Assembly (NCBI RefSeq): GCF_036345255.1
Contig: NZ_CP107783.1
Span: 9,541,001 to 9,605,000, forward strand
From: Streptomyces sp. NBC_00569
GTDB lineage: Bacteria; Actinomycetota; Actinomycetes; Streptomycetales; Streptomycetaceae
Length of the DNA: 64,000 bases
Direction: 5' to 3'
The notes below the pieces were generated by a model. That model saw only the letters and a program-made list of their open reading frames with translations. It ran no database searches and had not been told where the DNA came from. Of the stretch, positions 1 to 8,866 are shown one piece after another. The position numbers and the translations under genes were made by a program. Position 1 is the first letter of the stretch. The number at the start of each line of letters is the position of its first letter.

Positions 1-2
1 GA

Positions 3-3000
3 CTGAGCCAGGTCGTCGTCGAATTCGACGGCACCGCGGTCGACGGCTCCGCGGCCACACCCCTCGTGGACGCCAAGGGCGCACACGCCCCTCCGGAGTT
101 CCCCTGGCTCGCGGTCGCACTCATGGCGACGGGCGGTGTAGCGCTCGTACTCGCCGCCCGCTCACTGCCGTCACTGTTCCGTGGCCTGCGTACAGGCCGC
201 CGTCTCCGCATCGTGACCGCCGCAGCCGTGTCCCTGTCCTGTCTCGCGCCCCAGGCCGCGTTCGCCGACGACGCGGCACTGCCCACCGTCACCGTGAAGG
301 GCACCGTTTTCAGGGACGGCAACGCCAACGGCAAGCGGGACAAGGGCGAGCGGGTCATGCCCGGCGTCGATGTCACCGACGGTGCCGCGTGGACGACGAC
401 CCGCGCCGACGGCTCGTACACCCTGGAAATCGATCCGTCGCGACGCGAGACGGATCTGGTCAGCATCGTCTCGCCCGACGGATACACCCCGGCCCTGCGC
501 AAGGACTACATCCCGCAGTTCTTCCACAAGGTCCCCGAGACCGGTGGCAGTGGCGTCGACTTCGCGCTCGTACCGGACCGCAACGCGTCTCGGCCCACCG
601 AGAAGTGGGTGATGAACTCCGACCCCGAGGTGGGCAACCGGACCGATGCCGAGGCCCGTACGGCACTGCCCCAGTGGACCGGACAGGTGCGGGCGATGTC
701 GGAGGTCGACGGCGCGACGATGCAGATCGCGACCGGAGACCTGACCGTCACGGACTACGCGGAGGAGCCGCGTCGTCAGGGTGCGTACGACCTGTTCAGC
801 AAGGGACTTGAGGAGGGGCGGCTCGGGCACCCCTTCTACCCCGTGATGGGCAACCACGACGTCGGCGGCACGGCCACGTCCAAGGGCTATGCGGGCAGTC
901 TGGAGTACTACCGTCGCAACCTCGCACCCGAGTGGTACAGCTTCGACCGGAACGGTCGCCACGTCGTGGTGCTGGAGGACAACTACGACGCGAGCGGGCT
1001 CGCACCTCAGCTGGAATGGCTGCGCAGGGACCTGGCCCAGCACGCGGTCGGCAAGCAGGTGTTGGTCTTCGCGCACCGCTCGCTGTTCACCCAGTGGGGC
1101 CCCGGCGCGGGCATGCAGCCGACCGTCGACGAGTTGGCCAAATACGACGTGCGGATGGTCGCGGCCGGGCACAACCAGCAGGCGGAGTTCCGGCGCGGCG
1201 CCTTCAAGCGGGCGGTCGAGATCAACAATCAGGGCACGTACGGCATCGACGGAGCCCACCCCGACTACAAGGTGCTCGACTTCAGCGGGATCACCGACGA
1301 TCCGCGCACGAGCCGGAACGAGGACACCGGTCATGTGAGCGGCATCCACCGGCAGTTCGACATCGATGACGACTCCGCTCTGGTGAGCCCCGGGCAGGGC
1401 AGCGTCCACGGCACGACGGCCGGGGTGCCCGTCGAGGTGTACGCGGAGGACGACGGCCGCACCCCCGCGAAGGCCGCGCTGACCGTGCGGGACGGCCGGG
1501 GCCATGTCGTGAGGCGGGCGAACGAGCGATTCGGCACGGGTGCCGCCGAGCCCGGCATCCGGAACTGCTACATACCGCCCGGTGGCGAGGCCGAGCCCTG
1601 CCCCGCCGAACGTGGGGCGTGGACCCGAGCGAGCGGCACGCCGCTGCGCGGGCTGCGGCCCGGCACCTACACCGCCGAGGCGACGGCGTACGACACCAAG
1701 GGCAAGGCGTTCCCGGTGCAGAAGAGCACCTTCGACGTCGTCCCCGACTCCGAGCTGCCCAAGCCGAAGACCGGGCAGGACTGGCTGAGGCAGGGTGGTG
1801 ATGAGGCAGGACGTTCCGCGAGCGGCGACAATCCGGGCGGCCGGCTCGACCTCAAGTGGACCCGGCACACCGGCGAGCAGTTCAATCTGAACGGCTCGGT
1901 GATCGCGGACGGCAGACTGATCGTCTCCTCCCGCGCCTTCGACTCGCCGTACAGCATGATGCTCGCGTACGACATCGCGTCCGGCCGGGAACTGTGGCGT
2001 ACCTACCTGGACGGGGACGCCGAATCGGCGCCGACCCTGCACGGGGGACGGGTCTACCTGACGACCGGCGTCGGACGGATCTATGCCCTGGACGCGAAGG
2101 ACGGGCATGTCGCCTGGGAGTCGATCGACCGTGAGGAGACCCACGGCGACACCGTGCGCCGCTACGGCCGCGCGGGCGGACCGGTGAGCGTCTTCGGTCT
2201 CACCGGCCAGGACCGTACTGTCGCCGTCTACCAGGACGCGAACATGATCCGCTGCCGGGACGCCAAGACCGGTGTTCTGGCGCGGGGCGGCTTCGAGGCC
2301 GCGTTCTCCTGGGGCCAGGCGCACAGCACCGCCATCCGTCGGCCCGGCTCCGACACGGCCTATCTGCACTCCATGTCGAGCAACACCGTCATCGCGATGG
2401 ACCTCGTGAAATGCACCCAGCTGTGGGCGAAGGACACCGCGGGAGACATCGACAGCCACTCCTCGCCGGTGCTGACGCAGCCCGCGTCGGGCCCGGCGAA
2501 GCTGGTGACGTTCACGGCGTACGGCGTCCGCGGGCACGACCCGGAGACGGGCGCGGTGACCTGGGAGTCCAAGGTGGGCGGCGGCAGCGTCTGCGAGTCC
2601 GGCCGGGCCCCGCTCACCAGCCCCGCCGCATGGGGCGACATCGCCTATGTCGCTGGCCGTGACGGTGTGGTGCGCGCCTACGACACAAGTGCATCCGATC
2701 CGTCGAAGCCGCTGTGGGAGACCAAGGCCGGCTATCTGCCGGGCAAGAGCCCGCTGGACGACCCCTGGCGGGTCGCGATGGGCTGCTCGACCGGCGCAGG
2801 ATCACCCACGATGCACCCTCTGGTGACGAAGTCCTCGGTGTACGTGGGGACATGGGACGGTCGACTGCTTGTTCTCGACCGTTCCACCGGCAAGCAGCAG
2901 GCCGCGTACAACCTCGGCGGGGGAGTGGCTTCGGCGCTCTCCGTCAGCGGTGACTGGGTCTTCGCCCTCACGGACGACGGTACGGTCCACGCGCTGGCCG

Positions 3001-3014
3001 CGCCCCGGGACTGA
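3..3014 (+). CDS. Calcineurin-like metallophosphoesterase with C-terminal PQQ-type beta-propeller repeats (5' end outside window)
   Basis: The frame is open to the left edge, so the true start is uncertain. A GTG at 66 and a GTG at 213 (just before a secretion-signal-like stretch ending AAFADD) are the alternatives. A membrane segment ([18 protein letters not shown]) precedes that stretch, so a membrane anchor or a gene fusion is possible. Next come a SdrD-B-like calcineurin N-terminal domain ([14 protein letters not shown]), a metallophosphoesterase core with GDLT, GNHD and AHRSLF motifs, and WD/PQQ-like repeats from about residue 600 (numbered from the GTG at 66). The usual C-terminal GHxH reads GHNQ and the first motif reads DPE, so metal binding may be altered. 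Probably exported. It sits 14 nt ahead of the Ni/Co exporter gene. Confidence 0.75.
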   Translation: MSQVVVEFDGTAVDGSAATPLVDAKGAHAPPEFPWLAVALMATGGVALVLAARSLPSLFRGLRTGRRLRIVTAAAVSLSCLAPQAAFADDAALPTVTVKGTVFRDGNANGKRDKGERVMPGVDVTDGAAWTTTRADGSYTLEIDPSRRETDLVSIVSPDGYTPALRKDYIPQFFHKVPETGGSGVDFALVPDRNASRPTEKWVMNSDPEVGNRTDAEARTALPQWTGQVRAMSEVDGATMQIATGDLTVTDYAEEPRRQGAYDLFSKGLEEGRLGHPFYPVMGNHDVGGTATSKGYAGSLEYYRRNLAPEWYSFDRNGRHVVVLEDNYDASGLAPQLEWLRRDLAQHAVGKQVLVFAHRSLFTQWGPGAGMQPTVDELAKYDVRMVAAGHNQQAEFRRGAFKRAVEINNQGTYGIDGAHPDYKVLDFSGITDDPRTSRNEDTGHVSGIHRQFDIDDDSALVSPGQGSVHGTTAGVPVEVYAEDDGRTPAKAALTVRDGRGHVVRRANERFGTGAAEPGIRNCYIPPGGEAEPCPAERGAWTRASGTPLRGLRPGTYTAEATAYDTKGKAFPVQKSTFDVVPDSELPKPKTGQDWLRQGGDEAGRSASGDNPGGRLDLKWTRHTGEQFNLNGSVIADGRLIVSSRAFDSPYSMMLAYDIASGRELWRTYLDGDAESAPTLHGGRVYLTTGVGRIYALDAKDGHVAWESIDREETHGDTVRRYGRAGGPVSVFGLTGQDRTVAVYQDANMIRCRDAKTGVLARGGFEAAFSWGQAHSTAIRRPGSDTAYLHSMSSNTVIAMDLVKCTQLWAKDTAGDIDSHSSPVLTQPASGPAKLVTFTAYGVRGHDPETGAVTWESKVGGGSVCESGRAPLTSPAAWGDIAYVAGRDGVVRAYDTSASDPSKPLWETKAGYLPGKSPLDDPWRVAMGCSTGAGSPTMHPLVTKSSVYVGTWDGRLLVLDRSTGKQQAAYNLGGGVASALSVSGDWVFALTDDGTVHALAAPRD

Positions 3015-3028
3015 GAGGAAGCTCCATC

Positions 3029-4312
3029 GTGCCATCACTCCGCACCGGGGTGCTGCTCCTGCTGGCCGCCGTCCCCGTGCTGCTCTTCGGCAGCGCGGGG
3101 ACGGCGCAGGCGCACCCCTTCGGCACCCCGCCCGTGGTCAGGATCGAGGCGAGCGGACACGTCGTGGACGCGGCCTGGTCCGCGCAGAAGGACGACATCG
3201 CCGTCGTGAAGAAGCATTCTGGCGGTGACGTATCACGCTATCTGCGCTCACACATCGTCGTACGTCAGGACGGAGCCCCTTGCGGCTCGGCCAAGGCGGA
3301 CGGGATGACGCTCCGCTTCGTCTGCCCCCGTCCGGTGGACCGCATCAGCCTGACGGTCACCGCGCTTACGGACGTCAACCCCGCCTACCGCACGCTTTCC
3401 GTGACATACGAGGGCGGCGGCGGACTGCACACGGTGAAGGAGCCAACGCGGGAAATCTTCCTCGTATCGAGCGAATCGGGTTCGGGCACCGGCTCGTCGG
3501 CTCCGGGCGGGGTGTGGACGACCGACCTGGCGTCTCTGCTGGACCATGGCGCGGCGTTTCCGACGGCCCTTCTCGTGGCTGCGGCCGTGGGCGCGCTCCA
3601 TGCCTGTGCGCCCGGGCACGGCAAGTCGCTGGCTACCGGGTACCTCGTGGGTGGCCGGGGCCGGCCCCGCGATGCAATGTGGCTCGGCGGGGTCGTCGCT
3701 GTGATGCACACGCTCTCGGTGACGGTCCTGGCGGTCGGCTGGTGGTTGATGGCGAAACGCACACCGGACGTCGCGGCGCTCACGGGATGGCTGCAACTGA
3801 TCGCGGCACTGGTGGTGTTGGGAGTGGGTGTGCGTCTGTTGCACACGCATCGACGCCACCGTAGGCAGGCCGATGAGCATGCGCAGGCGCATCACGAACG
3901 CGGGCACGGGGGGCGTGGTCACAGGCACGGCGGTGGTCGTGATCACGGGCACAGCCACCATATCCCCGACGCACCGTCCCTGCTCACGTGGCGGGGGCTC
4001 GTCCTGCTCGGCACGGCCGGCGGTCTACTGCCCTCTCCCTCTGCGTTTCTCGTCCTGCTGGCCGGGCTTCTTACCGGCAAGGTGGCTGTCGCCCTCGCGA
4101 TGGTGGCTGCGTTCGGCGCCGGTATGGCCCTGACGCTCACCAGCGTCGGAGTGCTCGTGCTGCGCAGTCGTGACGCCCTGCTCGACCGCCTCCTGCGCTC
4201 ACGGGCCCTGCGCACCTGGACTCTGAGGGTTCCGGTGTTCGCGGCCTCGGCAGTGGTGGTCGGCGGCACGGTGGCGTCAGCCCTGGCGGCGGGTCAACTC
4301 CTCTCTCCCTGA
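3029..4312 (+). CDS. NicO/RcnA-family nickel/cobalt exporter with His-rich loop
   Basis: 427 residues from a GTG start preceded by GAGAGGAA at 3013-3020. A signal or membrane segment at residues 7-28 (LLLAAVPVLLFGS) is followed by an extracytoplasmic domain starting AHPFGTPP. About six membrane segments follow. The first intramembrane motif HACAPGHGKS and the partner VVAVMHTLSV are typical of the NicO family. A cytoplasmic loop around residues 270-310 is crowded with histidines (HTHRRHRR, HGHSHH), as in RcnA-type exporters. The family moves Ni2+ or Co2+ across the inner membrane. Direction and metal are inferred, not visible. Likely cotranscribed with the upstream phosphoesterase gene and ended by the hairpin at 4326. 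Confidence 0.85.
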   Translation: MPSLRTGVLLLLAAVPVLLFGSAGTAQAHPFGTPPVVRIEASGHVVDAAWSAQKDDIAVVKKHSGGDVSRYLRSHIVVRQDGAPCGSAKADGMTLRFVCPRPVDRISLTVTALTDVNPAYRTLSVTYEGGGGLHTVKEPTREIFLVSSESGSGTGSSAPGGVWTTDLASLLDHGAAFPTALLVAAAVGALHACAPGHGKSLATGYLVGGRGRPRDAMWLGGVVAVMHTLSVTVLAVGWWLMAKRTPDVAALTGWLQLIAALVVLGVGVRLLHTHRRHRRQADEHAQAHHERGHGGRGHRHGGGRDHGHSHHIPDAPSLLTWRGLVLLGTAGGLLPSPSAFLVLLAGLLTGKVAVALAMVAAFGAGMALTLTSVGVLVLRSRDALLDRLLRSRALRTWTLRVPVFAASAVVVGGTVASALAAGQLLSP

Positions 4313-4560
4313 GGCCCGTTCGAGTGCCCCGTCCGGTTCGCTGCCGGGCGGGGCGCCCTCTCGCGCGGCAGCTCCCGACCTCGGCCAACTCCGAATCACG
4401 TCGTCGATCACGGTGGGGACGTCGTACGGGCCCCTGCGCACGCACTCCTCGTGCGGTGTCAGTCCGGAAGGCGAGCATCACGGCCATCCGCGTGCCGGCC
4501 TCGTCGATTCCGGACGTGTCCGCGTCGTCGAGGAGTCGTGCCGGGGTCCGTGGGCAGGCA
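4278..4560 (-). pseudogene. Unidentified decayed coding remnant between NicO gene and methyltransferase gene
   Basis: Two minus-strand stretches with codon use like a real gene lie in adjacent frames. The first reads ARLLDDADTSGIDEAG then TRMAVMLAFRTDT. After a shift of one base the second reads GPYDVPTVIDDVIRSW and continues to a stop near 4278. Together they look like the C-terminal end of a frameshifted gene. I do not recognise the family. It overlaps the last codons of the convergent NicO gene. Confidence 0.3.
4326..4354 (+). terminator. Hairpin terminator after NicO gene
   Basis: GCCCCGTCCGG at 4326-4336 pairs with CCGGGCGGGGC at 4344-4354, with one T-G wobble and a 7-nt loop, 14 nt after the NicO stop. 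There is no U tract, as is common for actinomycete terminators. Confidence 0.6.
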
Positions 4561-4587
4561 CTGCTCCGGGTCGTCAGTGGCGGAGAG

Positions 4588-5415
4588 TCATCGCGGACCC
4601 TCCTGAGGTCTCCATCCCCAGGCCGTGAGCATGCCGGCCGACAGCGCGGCGCAATCGTCGGAGCCCAGGTAGCGCACCGCGGCGTCGACGGCGGCGTCAT
4701 CGACCAGACCGGTGGCGAGCATCGCGGCTCTGCTGCGTTCCCACGTGTCCGCCCAGAAGCGGCTGATGGGGCTGCCCGGCAGCAGCGGCGGCACATGGAT
4801 CTCGGCGGCGACGTCCGCGAGCCCCGCCCCGCGCAGCAGCTGCGGGTACGACGGTACCCAGGAGACATCGGTGCCGATGGTGGCCCGCAGCCCTTGCCAC
4901 ATGGCCCGCATCGCCACGTTGTACGGCGTGTCGGGTGTCCGGTCACTCGTCAGGTCGACCGCGTCGCTGAGCACCAGCACACCGCCGGGCGCGACGAGTT
5001 CGGCCAGGGCCGTGATCAAGCGGTCGTGCTCGGGCAGGTGCATCAGCACGAAGCGCGCGTGGACGAGCCGGAAGCGGCCGGGGGCGAAGTCCGGGGCAGT
5101 GACGTCCGCTTCCAGCACGTCGAGCCCGGGCACGGGCCGTGCGCCGAGAAAGCGCACGTCACGGTCCACGGCAAGGACACTTTCCACCCCGGCCTCGTCC
5201 AGCAGCCGGCGGGACACCGTGCCCGTGCCTGCACCGATGTCGAGGCAGCGCCACCCCGGGCCGGCCCCGAGTCCCCGCAGTCGCGCCATGGTGATGTCGT
5301 CGTAGGTGAGGGCGCCGAAGTCGATGCGCTCGGCCTCGCCGGCCTGTTCGGGACGGAAGACGGCCTCGCCGTAGCGACTGCCGTCCGGCATGTCCCCGCG
5401 CGGAGCGGCGCTCAT
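4588..5415 (-). CDS. Class I SAM-dependent methyltransferase
   Basis: 275 residues from the ATG at 5415 (MSAAPRGD). A second ATG at 5391 (MPDGSRYGEAVF) is an alternative that would give 267 residues. Motif I is LDIGAGTGTVSRRL and the acidic post-I residue is in VLAVDRD. The motif IV/V region is VHARFVLMHLPEHDRL, followed by LVAPGGVLVLSD. This is a UbiE/Methyltransf_25-type Rossmann fold that transfers a methyl group to an unknown small molecule or peptide. The start codon overlaps the stop of the 33-codon ORF upstream (ATGA at 5412-5415), so translation is probably coupled. Confidence 0.85.
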   Translation of the reverse strand: MSAAPRGDMPDGSRYGEAVFRPEQAGEAERIDFGALTYDDITMARLRGLGAGPGWRCLDIGAGTGTVSRRLLDEAGVESVLAVDRDVRFLGARPVPGLDVLEADVTAPDFAPGRFRLVHARFVLMHLPEHDRLITALAELVAPGGVLVLSDAVDLTSDRTPDTPYNVAMRAMWQGLRATIGTDVSWVPSYPQLLRGAGLADVAAEIHVPPLLPGSPISRFWADTWERSRAAMLATGLVDDAAVDAAVRYLGSDDCAALSAGMLTAWGWRPQEGPR

Positions 5416-5513
5416 GCCGCGGTCGTGGGTGAGACGCCGAGGGTGTCGTCCTCGATGTGTTCCCGTGCCTGGTCGGCGAGCGACTGGAACGGCGGGGCGT
5501 CGAACGGTTTCAT
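5412..5513 (-). CDS. 33-residue acidic small protein, coupled to the methyltransferase
   Basis: The ORF starts MKPFDAPPFQSLADQ, has an acidic middle (EHIEDD) and ends SPTTAA. AGAGG lies 9 nt before the ATG, and GC at third positions is about 85 percent, as in neighbouring genes. Its stop overlaps the methyltransferase start (ATGA). A start 16 nt further upstream in another frame gives only Arg-rich sequence and is unlikely. The protein could be a modified-peptide precursor, a small partner of the methyltransferase, or a translational leader. No family is recognised. Confidence 0.55.
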   Translation of the reverse strand: MKPFDAPPFQSLADQAREHIEDDTLGVSPTTAA

Positions 5514-5673
5514 GGCCGGACCTCTTCATCGGTGGCGCGGTGCCGGGCGACCGTCCCGAGGTCGCCGCCCCACCGATCCTCCACCGACGGCCGCCGACGC
5601 GGTCGAGGCGCGCCGGGCCGCCTGAGCCAACCGGTCCAAGGGACGCCGAACAGGAAGCAGCCGGGGGCGTTCG

Positions 5674-5723
5674 TCCGCTGACCGCGACGGCACGCTCCGC
5701 TGACCGCGACGGCACGCTCCGCT
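5674..5723. repeat. 22-bp tandem repeat, about 2.3 copies, in the 5514-5881 intergenic region
   Basis: The unit TCCGCTGACCGCGACGGCACGC occurs at 5674-5695 and 5696-5717 without mismatch, then TCCGCT begins a third copy. The rest of 5514-5881, between the small ORF and the GH3 remnant, shows no gene I can support. Confidence 0.85.
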
Positions 5724-7257
5724 TTGAGTGAGGGCTGCTCGGCACTCCCGCACGCTGCCGCGGCGCCGAGGCCTGATAGGGGCCCGGCGCCAAGGCGGGC
5801 GATCCGGACGCGATGCGTCCGCGCGGACACCGGACGCGGGACGCGGCGGCGGCCCCGGAAGGCCACCACCGCGCCGAGGCGTCAGTCCCGCACCACCCGC
5901 AATGTGGCCCGGTCCTCCGTCTCCGAGCTCGTGCCCGTGTAGAGGTCGAAGCGGCCGGGTTCGACGGTGAAGGTTCCGGCCCGGTCGTTCGTCCAGAAGC
6001 CCAGGTCGTCGGTGCCGAGGTGGAAGGTGACCGTGGTGGAGGCGCCGGGGGCGAGGGTGACGCGTTCGAAGCCGCGCAGTCTGCGGACCGGCTGGGCGAT
6101 GCTCGCCGCGGCGTCGTGGACGTACAGCTGGACGACCTCGTCGCCGATGCAGTCACCGGTGTTGGTGAGGGTGACCGTGACCTCGACCGTCGCGCCCTCG
6201 TCCAGGAGTGGGGTCGTGCTGATGGTCTCCCGGCTCAGGCGGGGTCCCGAGACGCTGAAGGAGGTGTAGCTCAGGCCGTGCCCGAAGGGAAGCCGCGGGC
6301 CCTGAGGAAGGTCCAGGTAGCGCGAACGGAAGTGTTCGTCCGGTGTCTGCGGGTCGTAGGGGCGGCCGGTGCTCTCGTGGTTGTAGTAGATGGGGACCTG
6401 ACCCACCGAGCGCGGGAAGGTGACCGGGAGCTTGCCGCCGGGGTTCACCCGGCCGAAGAGCACGTCGGCCACCGCGTGGCCGGCCTCGATACCGGGGTGC
6501 CACGCCTCGAGGACAGCCGGCGCCGTGTCCAGCCAGGCGCCGAGGGCGAGAGGCCGTCCGTTGAACAGGACCACCGCGTACGGCTTCCCGGTCGCGGCGA
6601 CGGCCTCGATGAGTTCCTCCTGGCCGGCCGGGAGGCCGATGTCGCTGCGCGAGCAGGCCTCGCCACTCAGCCGGGACTCCTCACCGACCACGATCACCGT
6701 GAGGTCCGCGGCCGAGGCCGAGGCCGCGGCCACCGCCTCGTCGACGTCCCCGTCCGCGTGCGTGACCGTGACGTCGGGGGCCGCCGCCCGTATGCCGTCG
6801 AGCACGCTCACCGTCGGAAACCGGTGCGCGCCCGGACCGCCCCACGTGCCGTGCAGATCGGCCGAGTCGGCGAGCGGGCCGACCACCGCGAGCGAGCCCG
6901 TGCCCACAGGGCGGAGCGGGAGCAGCTCCCATTCGTTCCTCAGGAGCACCATCGAGCGCGCCGCCACGGCCCGCGACGCCGCCCGCGCCTCGCGCGTCGG
7001 CCCGGTGATCTCCGCGGACTCGTCGGCGTAGGGGTTCTCGAACAGGCCCAGTGCGAACTTCAGCGGATTCTTGCGGGGAACCCAGGGCGTTCCCGCCCGG
7101 AAGGAATCGTATCCACGGGGTATGACGCGGGGGCGGCTGGGAGGTGTTCCGGCGGAGCAGGGTTTGGGGCGGGGCGGGCGGGGCGGGTGTCGCTCGTTCG
7201 GGTGGGATGGGGCGAACGTGTGGTGGGTTTTCGTGCGGGTGTATAGGTTCGTTGATC

Positions 7258-8430
7258 GTGAAGCTGGTGGTGCGGGTGAAGCTGCTGCCGACGCCCGTAC
7301 AGGCGGCGGCACTTGAGGCGACCCTGCATGCGTGCAACGAGGCCGCCACATGGGCTGCGTCCCTCGCGTTCGAGAAGGAGGCGCGACGTCCGCTGGAGCT
7401 CCGCAAGCACACCTATGCCGAGATCCGCCTCCGGTGGGGACTGGGCGCACAGGCCGCCCAGCACGCCATCAAGAAGACCTGTGACGCCTACACGACCCTG
7501 AAGGCGAACCTGCGGGCGGGACGTTACGGGCGGCCCGGTTCCAGGCGGCACACTCGCGCCGGGGGCAAGCCGGTGGTCTTCCGGCCGGATGCCGCGCAGC
7601 CTTACGACGACCGGATGCTTTCCTGGCAGCACCAGGCGCGCACGGTATCGATCTGGACCACCGCCGGACGCCTGAAGAACGTCGCGTTCACCGGGCAGGC
7701 CGGGCAACTCGAGGTCCTGGCCGCGCACCGAAAGGGCGAGTCCGACCTGGTGTGCCAGGGCGGGAAGTGGTTCCTGATCGCGACCTGCGACATCGACGAA
7801 GCGACCCCGAACACTCACCCGGCTGGCTTCCTCGGCGTCGACCTGGGCATCGTGAACATCGCGGTCACCTCCGACGGGGCACGGCACTGCGGTCGCCGCG
7901 TCAACCGCAAGCGGGAACAGGACCGCACACTGCGGTCCAAGCTGCAGAAGAAGAACACCAAGTCCGCCAAACGGCGGGCGAAGAAGCACGCCGGCAAGGA
8001 AGCCCGGCGCGCCAAGGACATCAACCACAAAATCTCGAAGCGGATCGTGGCGGAGGCTGAACGCACCGGTCGCGGGATCGCCCTGGAACAACTCACGGGC
8101 ATCCGCGAGCGGGCACGGCTGAGAAAGCCCCAACGCACCACGCTCCACTCCTGGCCCTTCGCCCAACTCGGCTCCTTCATCGCCTACAAGGCGAAGAAGA
8201 CCGGAGTGCCGGTCGTGTACGTCGATCCGGCCTACACCAGCCAGGAATGCTCGCAGTGCCACCACACCGCACGCGGCAACCGGCCCTCCCAGGCCATTTT
8301 CTCGTGCCGGGTCTGCGGATTCGTTGATCACGCAGACCACAACGCGTCCCACAACATCCGCCAACGCGGCTGGATGGCGTGGGTCTGCGGGGCCCAGTCA
8401 ACGGCCCCTGAACTCACCCTCATCGCGTGA
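7258..8430 (+). CDS. tnpB: TnpB RNA-guided endonuclease (OrfB family)
   Basis: 390 residues from the GTG at 7258 (MKLVVRVKLLPTPVQ). The longer frame upstream is Gly/Arg-rich and lies in the element's left end. The N-terminal helical OrfB domain holds residues 1-110. RuvC-I is GVDLGIVNIA (Asp195), RuvC-II is ALEQLTGI (Glu277) and RuvC-III is HADHNASHNI (Asp360). A zinc ribbon has CSQC and CRVC. All three catalytic acids are present, so the nuclease may be active. TnpB proteins cut DNA guided by an RNA made from the element's 3' end. No tnpA lies beside it. Confidence 0.92.
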   Translation: MKLVVRVKLLPTPVQAAALEATLHACNEAATWAASLAFEKEARRPLELRKHTYAEIRLRWGLGAQAAQHAIKKTCDAYTTLKANLRAGRYGRPGSRRHTRAGGKPVVFRPDAAQPYDDRMLSWQHQARTVSIWTTAGRLKNVAFTGQAGQLEVLAAHRKGESDLVCQGGKWFLIATCDIDEATPNTHPAGFLGVDLGIVNIAVTSDGARHCGRRVNRKREQDRTLRSKLQKKNTKSAKRRAKKHAGKEARRAKDINHKISKRIVAEAERTGRGIALEQLTGIRERARLRKPQRTTLHSWPFAQLGSFIAYKAKKTGVPVVYVDPAYTSQECSQCHHTARGNRPSQAIFSCRVCGFVDHADHNASHNIRQRGWMAWVCGAQSTAPELTLIA

Positions 8431-8481
8431 GTCCTGGACGCAGCCGAACCCATCACAGCCAGTGATGACTCGAGCAGCAAG

Positions 8482-8512
8482 CCCGGTCGTTCACGACTCG
8501 TTCACGACCGGG
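8482..8512 (+). repeat. Right-end hairpin of the TnpB element, possible 3' part of its guide RNA
   Basis: CCCGGTCGT at 8482-8490 pairs with ACGACCGGG at 8504-8512 around a 13-nt loop. The loop region also contains a direct repeat of TCGTTCACGAC. It lies 5 bp from the mapped right junction and 51 nt after tnpB, where the omega RNA of TnpB elements normally ends. The RNA itself is inferred. Confidence 0.6.
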
Positions 8513-8866
8513 TAGTTGACTTGAAGGATGCGCGCCACCGCGTCGTACACTCGGTCCATCGCGATGCGGCCCTGCGCGAGTAGTTCCGTGCCGTGGTTGA
8601 CGACATGGGTGGAGACCATCTCCATGTCCAGACCCGCATTGAGGGCGAGGCGTACCGCGTCCGCGCCGTCCTCCGCGTAGCCGTGGGCGATGAGTTCAGC
8701 GACGCCGGTGTAGTCGTTGACGACGCAGCGTCGGCGCCGTCGAAGCCCCACTCGGTCTTCAGGACGTCGTTCATGGTGTGCGGATTGCCGTGGGCCGGAA
8801 CGGTAAGAGGAGTTGTGACGGCTGCGCGACGATGCGCTGCGCAGTCGCCGATCAGGAAGACATGTC

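Larger units (their letters stand above)
7061..8517 (+). mobile_element. IS200/IS605-like element carrying only tnpB
   Basis: The boundaries are set by the interrupted GH3 gene: deleting these 1457 bp restores its frame. The ends are ambiguous by 2 nt because both junctions carry TT. The left end has an imperfect hairpin (GCGGGGAAC at 7073-7081 with GTTCCCGC at 7089-7096). The right end has a hairpin at 8482-8512. Subterminal palindromes and the lack of terminal inverted repeats or target duplication fit IS200/IS605-type elements. No Y1 or serine transposase tnpA is present, so movement would need a transposase in trans. Confidence 0.82.
5882..8796 (-). pseudogene. GH3 beta-glucosidase, truncated, frameshifted and split by a TnpB element
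   Basis: The 3' part (7060 down to 5882) encodes the GH3 C-terminal domain and FnIII-like tail: LPAGQEELIEAV, YAVVLFNGRPLALG, LPFGHGLSYTSF, ending RATLRVVRD. The 5' part (8796 down to 8518) encodes the end of the catalytic TIM barrel: NPHTMNDVLKTEWGFDG, then after a frameshift near 8740 VNDYTGVAELIAHG and ALNAGLDMEMVSTH. Removing 7061-8517 joins the two exactly in frame as RILQV-KFALGLFENPYADES, the expected GH3 sequence. Roughly the first 250 residues are missing and no start is visible. The enzyme would have released terminal beta-glucosyl units. It is surely non-functional now. Confidence 0.88.

Noticed and set aside
171..2537. Long minus-strand frame (788 codons) opposite the phosphoesterase gene
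   Set aside because: It is the antisense shadow of a high-GC gene: Arg/Gly/Val-rich, no family motif, and the plus strand has clear domains.
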